From contig NC_080419.1 of the NCBI RefSeq assembly GCF_029873635.1, positions 74,946,597-75,010,596 on the forward strand: a DNA stretch of 64,000 nt, read 5' to 3'. The position numbers and the translations under genes are program-made. Each line of letters starts with the position of its first letter. Within the stretch, counting starts at the first letter, position 1. The notes beneath the pieces were generated by a model, which saw only the letters and a list, made by a program, of their open reading frames with translations, ran no database searches and was not told the DNA's origin. This document shows positions 20,761 to 32,988 of the stretch, in pieces. The stretch is from Malania oleifera. Lineage: Eukaryota; Streptophyta; Magnoliopsida; Santalales; Ximeniaceae.

Positions 20761-22273
20761 ATAATCTAGAGGATATTGTGAACAAGAAACTGTGTATTAA
20801 GGATTGTTGGTTAAATAATAATTGGAACTCTAATTTATTATTGGAATTGGTTGGTGCCAATAAAACAATGGAAATTTTGTATCAGGTGCTGACTAGAAAA
20901 AGTAAGTGGGATATTTTCGTCTGGAAGCCTACCCCTGACTGTAATTTTTCTACAAAAACGGCTTGGGAGGCAGTGAGGAGCAGAAGTGATAATTTTGTGT
21001 AGAATGACTGGTTTTTACATTCTTTATTGTCCAGAAGAATCTCAATGTGTTTATGGAGAGTCTGGTTTAAATGTTTGGCTGTAGATGGTAGAATTCAGGC
21101 CAAAGGAATACCAATGGTTTCAGCTTGTGATTGCTGTGTACAAAGAAGTCAGGAAAACATTGATCATATTCTTTCTTTAGGCGAGGTGACTTCAGAGGTT
21201 TGGTGTCGGGCTAGTGTGGTGTTGGGGATTCCTTTCCAAAGATCCCTTCCCTGGAAAAACAAAATGACAAATTGGTTCCACTATGTTCGAAAATCATCTA
21301 TTAAAGGTATTTTAATCGGGTTGATTTCGTGTTTGATTACATGGTGCCTTTGGAATCAAAGATGTAAAGCGAGAATGGAAGGAGATTATCAAAGTGCAGA
21401 TCAAATGTGGAGAAGTATTCGATTCTGAGTTAGTTTTATAGCTGAGAATACTAATTCTTTTCAAAAATTGAAGAAGTCGAGCATTATGATTTTGAACGAA
21501 TTTCAAATTAAGCATCAGGGAGTTTGCGATAGACCTGGAAAAATTATTTCATGGGTTAAACCTCGAGCAGGGTGGATAAAACTTAATTGTCATAGAAGGT
21601 GTATGGGCAATCCGGGTACTTCAGGAGGTGGAGGAATTATTCAGGATTGTCATGACATAGGAAAAACAGTTTTTTCAAGATATTTTGGCAATGATACGAA
21701 TAATAATTAAAAGCAATCAGGGAAGAAATTCGTTTGTACAAACGATTGCATTATTTTAATGTGATTATTGAAAATGACTCGCGAATTGTAATTGATTGGC
21801 TTTAGAAAGGTATATGTACTTTGTGTTATCTTTGGGATTTTGGTGAGGATCTCATGGTGAACCTAGAAAGAGTGAACGTCATGGTGATACATCAATATAG
21901 GGAATGCAATAGTGTGGCTGATTTTCTTATTAAAGAAGGAGAAATAGGAAAAAATGTAATCTACGAAAAACAACACCTTCTATCATGTTATCTGAAAGGT
22001 ATTTTTCAGATGGATAGGTGGGGTCTCACTTCCGTTTGTCATTAGTTTAACCATCGAGTTTTGTTTGGTGAATTTTGATTTTTTTATGGTTGTTTTGTGT
22101 ATCTATCTTCTTTGTTAGTTTTGTTTAGCTTTATTGTCTTGATTTGGTTGGTTACTGGTGTTGTTTCTGGAAGGGTTTAATTTTATTTTTTTGTAATCTT
22201 CCTTTTGCTTGTCTTGTAACCATGGTATTCCTCCGTCAAAAGTGAGAGTTTATTAACAAATAAATGGAGGCAC
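20761..22273 (+). mobile_element. 5'-truncated L1-type LINE, 3' part
   Basis: A broken frame encodes the reverse transcriptase zinc-binding domain (SRRISMCLWRVWFKCLAVDGRIQAKG near 21030-21100, Cys pair CDCC) and then an RNase H-like domain (KLNCHRRCMGNPGTSGGGGI near 21575, VIHQYRECNSVADFL near 21880). Stops and frame changes occur at 21001, 21426 and 21709. The 3' untranslated end has the characteristic GGTATTCCTCCGTCAAAAG and is cut by Copia-2 at 22274; its last few bases and A-tail resume at 27115-27150. Related 3' ends occur at 49045-49275 and 62736-63690. Confidence 0.85.
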
Positions 22274-22633
22274 TGTTCTGCCGGGCACCCCACTTGTGCC
22301 AAACACCAATACTACAACTATTGTTATTGAATATATAAGAAATTAAAGCAATACAGAAACCAATAATAAAGCAATAAAAAGAACAAGACAAGAAATTTAC
22401 GAGGTTCGGTATAGAATTACCTACGTCCTTGGGCGCCGATGATCAATCCACTACTTCTTGACAAAGTACAACTTTAAGGTGTGTTTTACAAATGAAGAGT
22501 TGAGCTCTTTATATAGCTCAACCTCAAGTTTAAAAAACACTTTTCTCCAATGTGGGACAAATAATATAAAAAATTCAAAACGACCTTTTATACTAATGTG
22601 GAAGTATTCTACCAATGTGGGACAAAAACAACA
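22274..22633 (-). repeat. 3' LTR of Copia-2 (left on the + strand)
   Basis: This 360-bp terminal repeat matches 26755-27114. It contains two CCAATGTGGGAC motifs near 22549 and 22613. Confidence 0.93.
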
Positions 22634-22720
22634 AATCTCCACCTTAACGATAAATTCAACAAATTTTTCAGTCACTAACATTTTCTGGAGTTCCACATCA
22701 TTGGCGCCTTCCAAAATTAT

Positions 22721-25700
22721 TCAGACTTGTAGGATATTGATCAAGTCCAAACAATGTTTGAACTTGATTGTCGTCACAATCTTGGTCAACATATCTACGG
22801 GATTTTTAGTTGTAGCAATCTTCTGAAGAAGTATCTTCCCTCCATCAATAATATCCCGCATAAAATGAAACAGAACGTCGATATGCTTCGTTCGTCTATG
22901 GTAGACTTGGTTCTTTGCCAAGTGAATAACACTCTGGTTATCACAGAATACAACCGTGTGCTTCTGAACAACTCCCAAATTTTCAAGTAAACCCTGCAAC
23001 CAAATAGCTTCCTTAACAGCCTTTGAAACTGCCATGTACTCTGCTTCTGTTGTAGACAAAGCAATGGTAGATTGTAAAGTAGACCTTCAACTCACTAGAA
23101 CATTAGCAAATGTAAAAATATATCCAGTAGTTGATCAACGTTTATCCAAATCACCTGCAAAATCCGAATCCACATATCCAATAACACGTTGATCAATAGT
23201 ATTACTTTTCTCAAATACTATACCAATATCAATCGTATTCATAATATATCTCAAAATCCATTTCACAGCTTGCCAATGTCCTTTACCTGGATCATGCATA
23301 TACCTGCTCACCATACTAACAGCTTGTGAAATATTAAGTCTAGTACAAACCATTGCATACATCAGACTACCAACTACATTTGCATAAGGAATTGATTTTG
23401 ACTGCTCAGACATGCCAAAACTCTGTACTACCTTCTTCAAATACTATTTCTGAGACAAACTAACTTTTCCTCTCATTCTGTCTCTGCGAATCTCTATGCC
23501 AAGTATCTTCTTTACTTCACCAAGATCGTTCATCTCAAACTCTTGATTTAACTGACTTTTCAACTTGTTGATTTCTTCCTTATTCTTTGAAGCTATCAAC
23601 ATATCATCAACATACAAGAGTAAATATATAAAAGATCCATTTTGTAGTCTGCGAAAATAAACATAATAATTATGTTTATCTCTGTTGTACTTCTGACCCA
23701 TCATAAACTGATGAAATCATTTTGGAGACTGTCTTAAACCATACAACGATTTACCTAGTTTACATACCCAATTTTCTTTTCCAACAACCTCATTATAATC
23801 AATGCCTTCCTTCTGTGCGTATCCCTTAGCTACCAATTTAGCTTTGAAGTGAACATTATTTGCATCTGAAAATCCTTCTTTCTTTACATAAACTCATTTG
23901 CAACCAATTGCTTTCTTACCCTTGGGCAGTTGGGTTAGCTCCCAAGTCTGATGAAGAGACTACATTTCTTCATCCATTGCTTTTTTCCACTTTTCTGATT
24001 CAGAGTTCCCTATTACTTCTTTGAAAGTGTAAGGAACATTATCTTCCAAAACTAGAAGTGCATAGGCCACCATATCAGTATACCGAGCAGGTTTTCGAAT
24101 TTCTCGTCTTGGCCTTTGAGAAACAATTGATTCTTGTTGCTAAGAAGATTCTCGAATTGAAATCTCCTCTTCTTGTACACTATTTTCCACTGTAACTGGA
24201 GAGTTACCTTGTGTAGTCTCATTTCTCACTGGGTTTTCCAAAATTGTCTCAACCTCCACTTGTTGTTGAGTACCACTAGTCTTCTCTTCAACTCGTGACT
24301 CCTTACGTATTGTTTTCTTCATCATCGTAAGTTCATCAAAAGTTACATCTCTACTTAAAATCATTTTTTTCGTCTCTAGACACCAAAGACAGTATCCTTT
24401 GACTCATGCACTTATCCCCAAGAATATTGCTTTCTTGGCTCTTGGATCCAACTTAGATTCTTTAACATGATAATAAGTCATAGTACCAAATATATGTAAA
24501 GAATCATAATCTCTAGTAGGCTTTCCAGACCATACATCATAGGGTGTTTTTCCCTCTATTGCAGATGATGGTAGACGATTGATGAGATGACACGCATATC
24601 TAATAGCCTCAGCCCAAAACCTTTTGTCTAACCCAACATTAGACAACATACATCGAACTTTCTCCAGCAAAGTCCAATTCATGCGCTCTACCACCCTATT
24701 CTGCTGTGGTGTATTTCAAACTGTGAAGTGTCCAACAATACCTTCATCCTGACATACCTTCATAAATGGGTCACTCGTGTATTCACTACCATTATCTGAT
24801 CTGAGCCGTTTACTCTTTTTGCTAGTTTGAGTTTCAACTAATTTTTTCCATTTAAGGAAAATATTACACACTTCATTTTTATGCTTCATAGAATACACCC
24901 AAACTTTTCTAGAAAAATCATCAACAAAAGTGACAAAATAATGCATACCACCCAACGAAGCCGTTTTTGTGGGCCCTCATACATCTGTATGGATGTAGTC
25001 TAAAATACCTTCAATCTGGTGAATTGCTGTGCCAAATTTCACTCTAGTTTGTTTTTCCAGAATGCAATGCTCATAAAATTCATGTTTGCACACCTTTGCA
25101 CCCTTTAACAAACCTCACTTAGCTAATTGTTGCAAAAATTTTTCTCCTGCATGTCTTAATCGCATATGCCATAACTTGATTGTATCTGAACCTGCATCTT
25201 TTTAAGAAACAATAGTTGTTAAGCCAATAATTGTACTACCTTGTAAATAATACAAGTTATTTTTCCTTATTCCTTTCATCACCACCAGCGCGCCTGATTT
25301 AATCTTTAAGGTTCCATCTTTCAAAGTGATAGTAAACCCTTTAGATTCTAAGGCACCCAATGAAATCAGATTCTTCTTTAGGCTTGGAACATACCTAACA
25401 TCAGTCAAGGTCTTAATAGTTCCATCTTGACATTTCAACTGTATTGATCATATTCCAATTGTTTTACAAGTATTATCATTTCCCAAAAAAACAACCCCAC
25501 CATCTAATTCTTCAAAATTAGAAAACCATTCTCTATTGGGACACATGTGATAGGAACAACCAAAATCCAAAATCCACTCACCAAAATAATGTCACGAAGA
25601 TGTTCCAACAAGAGAAAAATCTGACTCACTTCCATCATCATTGGCTATATTGACATTAGAATGTGTTTTGTCTTTATTCTTCTACTGTAATTTAGGGCAA

Positions 25701-26500
25701 TCTTTCTTCTAATGCCCTCTCTCATGACAAAAGGTGCATTTATCTTTAGCAGGTCTCCCACGAGATTTACTCCTCCCATGAGATTTACTCTTCCTTCCAA
25801 GCATACGACTCTGAGAACGTCCTCTTATTGTTAGTGCTTCTGCTATTTCCTTATGGACCCTTTGATCCTTCTTTCTGCATTCACTACTAATCAATGCAGT
25901 ACAAACAACATCATAAGCAACTTTATCTTTCCCATACAATAAAGTGGTGGTCAAATGTTCATACTCATCAGGGAGAGAATTTAGTAACAATATGGTTTTA
26001 TCCTTATCTTTCACCTTTTCATCCAAATTTAACAAATCAGCCAAAATTTTTTTGAAAGCATTTATATGGTCATTAATCGAAATACCTGGTTGATACTGGA
26101 AGCGAAACAATTTCTTTTTCAAATAGAGCCGATTTTCTGGACTCTTGGTCATAAATGTATCTTCCAAAGTCTTCCACAATTTCTTTGCAGATGCCTCCCT
26201 CATAACACAATATTTCTGATTTTTGGCAAGACACAAACGAATCGTACCGCATGCCTGACGATTAATCTTTTCCCAATTTCTGTCACCCATATCTACCGGT
26301 TTATCATCCAAAGCAATATCTAGTTCTTGTTGATACAAGATGTCCATCACCTCACATTGCCACATACCAAAATTATTAGTACCATCAAATTTCTCCACCT
26401 CAAACCGAGCATTAGCTATTGTCTTCGATGACGATGTCGAAGCCGAAGGGGTTGGAGTTCGTGTGGACAGAGTTTCTTCTACTACTGCACTAGTTTCTTC
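22721..26500 (-). pseudogene. Copia-2 gag-pol polyprotein remnant
   Basis: One reading frame runs from gag (EKFDGTNNFGMW near 26390) through a zinc knuckle (CTFCHERGH, stop, KKDC near 25715), protease, integrase (VERMNW near 24690), reverse transcriptase (LLYVDDMLIA near 23600) and RNase H (STTEAEYMAVS near 23050) without a frameshift. It is broken only by point stops, at least seven. Several have the form of TGG to TAG/TGA or CGA to TGA. The reverse transcriptase has also lost an in-frame block: GIDYNEV is followed directly by the segment before LYGLRQSPK, so the usual DVKTAFLHG catalytic region is missing. No ATG was found in frame before gag. Confidence 0.88.
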
Positions 26501-26754
26501 TATCTTCTATATATTCAATAGCAACCAACAAAGCAAAAGGCCTAGGGTGAATAGTACGTACTAACTGTGTCTACTTTGTTTTATCTTATGAAATTCCACT
26601 TTGACCAGGCCAACCTCCAGAGAGTGACTGAGCCGCAATGGTCTTTGAGCACTCGCTTTGACAATGTCTTTCTTAGACATCAAATGTGGAATCAAGGATC
26701 CTAATAGAGGAACACCTCCGTATCAACACTATTCAACCTAGCTCTGATACCAAT

Positions 26755-27114
26755 TGTTGTGTCGGGCACCCCACTTATGCCAAACACCAATATTACAACT
26801 ATTGCTATTGAATATATAAGGAATTAAAGCAATGTAGAAACCAATAATAAAGCAATAAAAAGAACAAGATAAGAAATTTATGAGGTTTGGTATAGAATTA
26901 CCTACGTCCTCGGGCACCGATGATCAATCCACTACTTCTTGACAAAGTATAACTTTGAGATGTGTTTTACAAATAAAGAGTTGAGCTCTTTATATAGTTT
27001 CAATCTACGTCTAAAAAACACTTTTCTCCAATGTGGGACAAATAATATAAAAAATTCAAAACAATCTTTTATACTAATGTGAAAGTATTCTACCAATGTG
27101 AGACAAGAACAACA
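26755..27114 (-). repeat. 5' LTR of Copia-2 (right on the + strand)
   Basis: 360 bp starting TGTTGTGTCGGGC and ending AACAACA. It is the transcriptional start LTR because the primer site adjoins its inner edge. Confidence 0.93.
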
Positions 27115-27145
27115 GGTACAACCCTCTTTTAGTTATAAAAAAAAC

Positions 27146-27766
27146 AATCATAAAATATTTAATTATTCTCTTTGAAACCATTCAAAATTAATCCTACAAG
27201 ATTTGACTTCTAATGAGGTAGCCAAAAAAAAAAAAGTGTTTTTTTGAATGAGATTTTATGGCAACTCAAAAATCAGTTCACAATTAAGCCCTTTTTTATT
27301 AAGAATTATGATACATTGTCAAATTATTATTGTATTTAATGATTTATTTGAATTCAAATTTATAATTCCTAATGCATTTCATAAAATTATATACAAAAAA
27401 AATAGAACAGCTAGCTCTATAACCAATTAAAACCTTTTGTGCACAATTTAAAGCACATATTTAATTAGTGGGCTCTTTTAAAAAATAAAATATATTCGTG
27501 ATTCAGTTTAATAATTGTCAAGATCTCTAGAATAAGAGAAAACAAACTAAGTAAATTACTATTACAATTTATTTTGTTATGTTTTAAGTTATTATTAATA
27601 ATAATATTTTATTAATAAAGTTATAAAACATGTATAATATGCTATGCTAACATATAAAATTTTGGCTACATTTACAATATATTTAATATTTTCCTTAAAT
27701 CTTATTCTGGAAAAAACTTAAAGACCCACTTGAAACTTAAAAATATTAGAGCAATAAAAAGAAAAC

Positions 27767-27807
<41 letters not shown>

Positions 27808-30013
27808 TTTTCATCTTTAGTTATGAAAATAAGGAGAATACGAAAGAAAATAAAATATGTTCCAAACTAATGAACAAAATTTTAATTTTAAGCATCATTA
27901 ACATTTGATTTTTTTTTTCTTAACTTTTAATTATATTAAAAAATTATTTTTAGTAATATTTAGCATAAGAGAAAAATCCATATATTTGTGTGTATCGATA
28001 AAAGCTTCATGAATCTACATGTTGAAAAATACATCGTTGTAAGAATTGCAAATAAATTTCATTATTTTAAAAGCATAGAAAATTATAATTTTTTAGATTA
28101 ATTTTATGTAAATTTAATAAATTTATTTCTATTGAAATTAACCAAAAAAATTTAAAAAAAAAGATTTAGAAAATTCAATATATTTATACAAAGACTGTCA
28201 ACAAGCTTATAAAATATATAGTGATACAATTTTCTTCTACATATTCCTAGCATCATATATTAATTTATTCACTATATAAATATAATTTTATACTTGAAAT
28301 AATTTTAAAATTTTGCATTAATTTCAATAAATTTTATTTTTATCACTCTTATTAATATTTCAAGGTCGACATTATTTTGGTATCCTAATTTAAATAATGC
28401 ATTATAGAGTATTATGATAGTTGGAGATTTAGTAATTATTTCCATTTAATTTAAAGTCACTAATTTAAATAATGCATTATAGAGTCTTATGATAGTTGGA
28501 GATTTAGTAATTATTTCTATTTAATTTAAAGTCAACATGAATTTAAAGACTTATTACATTCTAATTTGTTTGATGTCATTTTTAACTAAAAGGTATGATA
28601 CTACAAATGAACGCCATTAAATTTTTCAAAAATTCTAAAGTGGATGATCCATAAGATAAAATAAAATAAAATCAAATCAAATAAAATAAAACACACACAC
28701 ACACACACACATTTTTCAAAATTTTCAAATTCTTAAAAATTCATGTTAATTATGCAAAATATTTCATATAAAAATATAATAGAAAATAATATTAGATAGA
28801 TTTGAGAATATGATGTAAAGAGAGAGATAAAATTTCTTGTTGTCATTAGCGTTAATTAAGAATTAATTTAATTGGCAATGTTTTTATCAAAGGGTTAACC
28901 AATTGCAACTAATTAAAAAAATTAGAACTCAACCAATCAGAAAATTATAATTTAATCAACCAGAAATAGTAATTGAATTATTATTTTTTTTGTAATTCCT
29001 AAAATATAACAGAATTAATACTTTCTAGAAACACTGATAATAATTAAATTAAAATTTTCTGTAACTCTTATCTACATGTTTGGTATATAGGAATAGAATG
29101 GAGTGGCATGGAATGGAATTGAATTTATTATTTGATTTCTTCATTCTCTCCATTCAAAATTTCATTCCATTCTAAGCATAATTGAATTAATAATTAATTT
29201 AATTCTCAATAATATGTTTTACCGTCACCAATACTAGTTATATTAATTGTTAAATAATTAATCAAAAATAAATTTATTAGATATATTTTTTTCAAAAATA
29301 TAGAAATTTCATAAATTTATATTCAATATTTATATTGTCATAAATGGATACCATCATGCTTCAATAAATTAGCATAAATATAGATTGACCATTATAGAAA
29401 TTTTTGAATTCAAACATTTTTCATTGTGACAGAAATTAAAATATAATTTAATTTTATGAGAAAATTTTGAAAATATTATTTATTTTATAAAATTTCAATA
29501 GAACACAACTCATATAACACAAAATCGAAATTTCATATAGCGAATATTAAATACTTGGAATAAGTTGTTACATTGTCTCAAACTTAATCATACATTCGAA
29601 ACAATCAAGATAGATATGGCCAATTGGAGAGACGTAGATTGAGGACTTGATTGAGAGAATGATTCATGGAAATTAAGAGAAGGATTTAAGTGGGAGTAAA
29701 AGAGAGAGATTGCAAATGTAAAGTTATTAAAGAGATTTGTGGCAATCAACGAGAGAAGGGGAGAGCGAGGGAGAGATGTTTGTGAAAGACAACAAAAATT
29801 CTAAGAGGGTAAATATAATAATATATTTTATGGGTTAAAATGCTCTAATTAATAATATGCTCCAATAGTAATCAAGAAAACAAGAATTAAATTAATGAAA
29901 AATTAGTTTTAAATTTTAAAAATTTAAAATTATAGTAATTAGGATTTGGGGCTTGCGGGATTTTGAAGTCAATACGGATTGTTGTTAATACATAATATAC
30001 ACTGAAAAATAAT
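27146..30013. other. AT-rich spacer of unit 1
   Basis: There is no gene. It matches 49285-52225 closely. It holds a (TAA)n tract (about 27768-27807), an (AC)n tract (28691-28710), a 75-bp tandem duplication at 28386 and half of a fold-back element near 29075. Confidence 0.75.
28386..28535 (+). repeat. 75-bp direct tandem duplication
   Basis: 28386-28460 and 28461-28535 are nearly identical (TAATTTAAATAATGC...). Unit 2 has one copy, so this duplication is private to unit 1. Confidence 0.85.
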
Positions 30014-30150
30014 TGCGCCCTCACGGGCATGACACGGTGCAAAGACATCAGTAGGTAAGAAAGAGTATCGGATAGATACACTCACGGAGTCAGCGGTACC
30101 TGTGGGTTAGTCGAGCGTTCAAAGGACATCGGGCACCATCATTTCAAATA
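30014..30150 (+). mobile_element. SINE upstream of DEFL2
   Basis: An A-box-like TGACACGGTGC (about 30030-30040) is kept, but the B-box segment present in unit 2 is deleted here. The tail GGTTAGTCGAGCG...CATCGGGCACCATC matches the SINE tails of units 0 and 2. Confidence 0.5.
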
Positions 30151-30272
30151 CATATATATAAGGTGAGTATGGTATATTTTCCCAAAATGAATAAAGTTTT
30201 ATTTTGGGCCCAATCTTTAAAGTGTTCCATCTTTTTCATTAATGGCACATTCAAATTAGATGCAAAGACAAT

Positions 30273-30280
30273 TATAAATA
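30273..30280 (+). promoter_or_regulatory. TATA box of DEFL2
   Basis: TATAAATA lies 91 bp upstream of the start codon, in the same context as copies 1 and 3. Confidence 0.7.
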
Positions 30281-30370
30281 GTTTCATAGAGTGGGCATTG
30301 GTAACTCGACCATTCATCAATAAACGAAAGATACAAGGAGAAGAGGAGAGGCAAGAAGAGAAGAGAACAG

Positions 30371-30745
30371 ATGGCTAAACTTTTATTCACTCCTATTTTC
30401 TTTTCCATCCTCGTTTTCTCAGGTTTGTTCCATTATCTTTCCCAGTTTGTTTGCCTTTAATGTAGTTATTGAATGAAAAATAAGCCGACAATCCATTTGA
30501 ATTAAAATATTCTTATTTGCATTCAAAAGCTAGACTTACTATTGATGTCTTTTGTTGTAGCTCTACTGATGATAGAACCAAGCATGGCTCAACCAAAAAA
30601 ATGTAACCTTTCCTTCACAAATGAAAAGTGTAATCCAGTAACATGTCCGTTGAAGTGTGCAGCGGAGTACCAAGGTCGGGCTAAAGGAAGCTGCCAAAAG
30701 GATAATACGGTGCCGTATCTGGTGTGCGTCTGCACTTGCCTTTGA
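30371..30745 (+). CDS. Defensin-like secreted cysteine-rich peptide, copy 2 (DEFL2)
   Basis: Exons 30371-30422 and 30561-30745 join across a 138-bp phase-1 GT-AG intron (donor CAG/GTTTGT, acceptor TTGTTGTAG). The product has 78 residues: a 27-residue signal peptide ending SMA and a 51-residue mature part with the same eight-cysteine spacing as copy 1. The mature peptide is more basic than copy 1, with Lys at three positions that are Asn, Thr or Met in copy 1. It differs from copy 3 at only three residues. The intron is the ancestral empty state for the TRIM of copy 1. AATAAA signals follow at 30769 and 30781. A minus-strand reading frame over the 3' half is a shadow. Confidence 0.88.
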
Positions 30746-30786
30746 TGCCTCTTGTTCCAATTTCCATTAATAAAGCAGCAAATAAA

Positions 30787-32880
30787 ATTAAACTAATTTG
30801 AGGTGTCTTCCTTATTAATATTATCATCGTTACATGGTTAAAATATATCGAAATTTCTCGAATACGATCTTTATTTGTTGCATTCCTATTTTCACGAGCA
30901 ATAAAATAAAGAAAAGCGAAAAAAACTTGAGATCCATCCGAATGATGGCACGAGTCGCTACCCAGCACCGACCATGTTTTCCCTTACCAAGTGTGAATAC
31001 TAGCGACATAATTGTGCTACCAATTTCTATAAAGGTTAAAATTTAACCTTAATTAAAAGAGGCTGCTATGTGCATCACAAAGATATTAGTTCGGGAATAT
31101 ATTTACACGCTTTAAGAATGTATTGAGTCGATAGCACCCTTGGAGTGACTTCTCGGAGCGATAACAATTAACTTGCCAACAATATAAGGTTGCAACCATT
31201 TCTTTTAGGTGTGAAAAGTATTTCGGTTAAAAAAAATATGACAATGCCACTGTTTTTCAAAAATATTTTCAAAATAAGAATAGCATACAATTTTCAATGC
31301 CTTAGAAACATTTTGTTTTAAAATCAAAAGATAAAATAAAAGGTGGAACTGTGAAAAGTAATAAATGACTCAATTAATGATTCATTTACGGCCTGGCCAT
31401 GTCAATGAGTTGCTAAGTACAATTATGAATTAAATATTTAAAGTTTCAACGTTTTCCTTCACCTGCACATTAAATAAGCCTTAAACTTAATGCAATGGAA
31501 TTGAATTTACATATATTTGGTATGTAAAAATAAAATTAAATCGAGTTGAATCAAATCAAAGTATTCTTTATAATTTTATAATTTTACAATTTTACAACAA
31601 AAATTTTCATTTCATTTCACTATTAATCTATTTCATTTCTTGCAAATCAAACATTATATTAGTTTATTTAAACTTTCCATTCAAATTTTTATTCACTCGC
31701 TCCCTATCATGCTCCTAAGACATATTCTGATAATGATATTATTTATATTTGGATTTTGTCAAACTTAACTAAATGGTCATTAGTTCCTTTTTAACATTTA
31801 AGTTATTTTTTATTCTTTAGATAGTTAGACCTTTTGTAATTTTTTTTGTAGCTAAGTATACAAAGTTCCTTACTTAGAATTAAATGTAGGTTGTGTTGAT
31901 GCGCCCACGAGTTTACTAGAATAAATTATATTTTCCTTCATAAATCTATAATTAAGAAACTTGAAGGTGAATGGTATGTTTAACTATTTGTTTATAATAA
32001 TAATAATAAATTGCAATAATTTGCATTCATTGCAATTTTTTCTCGTAAATACCATTGTTAACATTCAATCGTATCCACGGTCAATTTGATTAAAATTTGA
32101 GGATTTCTCAATTAATTGTGTAAATACTAGACAAAAAAAACTACTTACATTTGGTACGCAAAAATCAAATGAATTAAAGAATGGAATGGAACACGAAGTG
32201 GAATAGAATGATCATTCGCATTCCACTGTCACATTGGAACGGAATGAACATTCTCATTCTCCATTTCATTCTCTTGTTTGGTATAAATAATTAATAATGA
32301 AATGAAATGCTCATCAATTTAAAATTTAAAAAAAACATTAAAATCTAATAATTTTTTTAATGAAATTAATTCTTTTAAATATGACTTTTAACTAAAGAAT
32401 AAAAACAAAGCATTCATTTATAAGGCAAACGTAGAATTTAAAAGAAAAAATTAGAGAAAATAAATTCCAACAATTCCATTCTATCAATATCACATGTTTT
32501 AAGTGCATACTAAAATTAAAAAATTACTATTCTGTTAAGAAGTTCAATAGTTTGACAAATAAAACCAACATCCACATAACAAAACTAACCAAAAATGATC
32601 TTCACCCATTCTTCTTTTTCATTATAAGCAATAGTAAAAAAAGAAAAGGTTCAGTTAGCATGCGATCTAATCCAATTTTTATTATTTTCTTGTGCCTTCT
32701 AATCATACTTAGACCTTGTATCTTCAAAAGCTCATTATTGATCTTGAATCTCAAGTCCTTAACTGATGGATCTTAAGTCGCATGACTATTCTGTTCACTA
32801 GACCTGTATAACACATCGCCGAGAAAGGTAACTATTTCATTATCTCTACAAATATTTCATCACTATCAACTCTTTTTTTT
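30787..32880. other. DEFL2 downstream spacer
   Basis: There is no gene. A SINE-like fragment lies near 30943-31190 and a fold-back GAATG/CATTC region near 32170-32275. The part between 31480 and 32628 matches unit 0 but is deleted from unit 2. Confidence 0.7.
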
Positions 32881-32988
32881 TTCTTTTTCTTCTTCAAACT
32901 CACCTTAACAAAAGTAGTTGGGACATGTGCATGGGCAACCTAGAACCCCGTATGAGAAGCATCTCCAACATCTTCACCCTCCAAATCA

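Larger units (their letters stand above)
22274..27114 (-). mobile_element. Copia LTR retrotransposon (Copia-2)
   Basis: Two 360-bp LTRs (22274-22633, 26755-27114) with TG/CA ends enclose a minus-strand Copia polyprotein. The primer site is read on the minus strand from 26741-26752 (plus GCTCTGATACCA); the purine tract complements AATCTCCACCTTAA at 22634-22647. The target is GGTAC (27115-27119), with a one-base-mutated copy GGCAC at 22269-22273. The L1 3' ends at 49250 and 63645 carry the same sequence without the insertion, giving two empty sites. The element inserted after the tandem duplication. Confidence 0.95.

Noticed and set aside
30681-30968. 95-codon minus-strand frame over the DEFL2 3' end, with a similar one at 52921-53193
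   Set aside because: It is antisense to the cysteine exon and 3' UTR; conservation is explained by the DEFL gene and the recent duplication.
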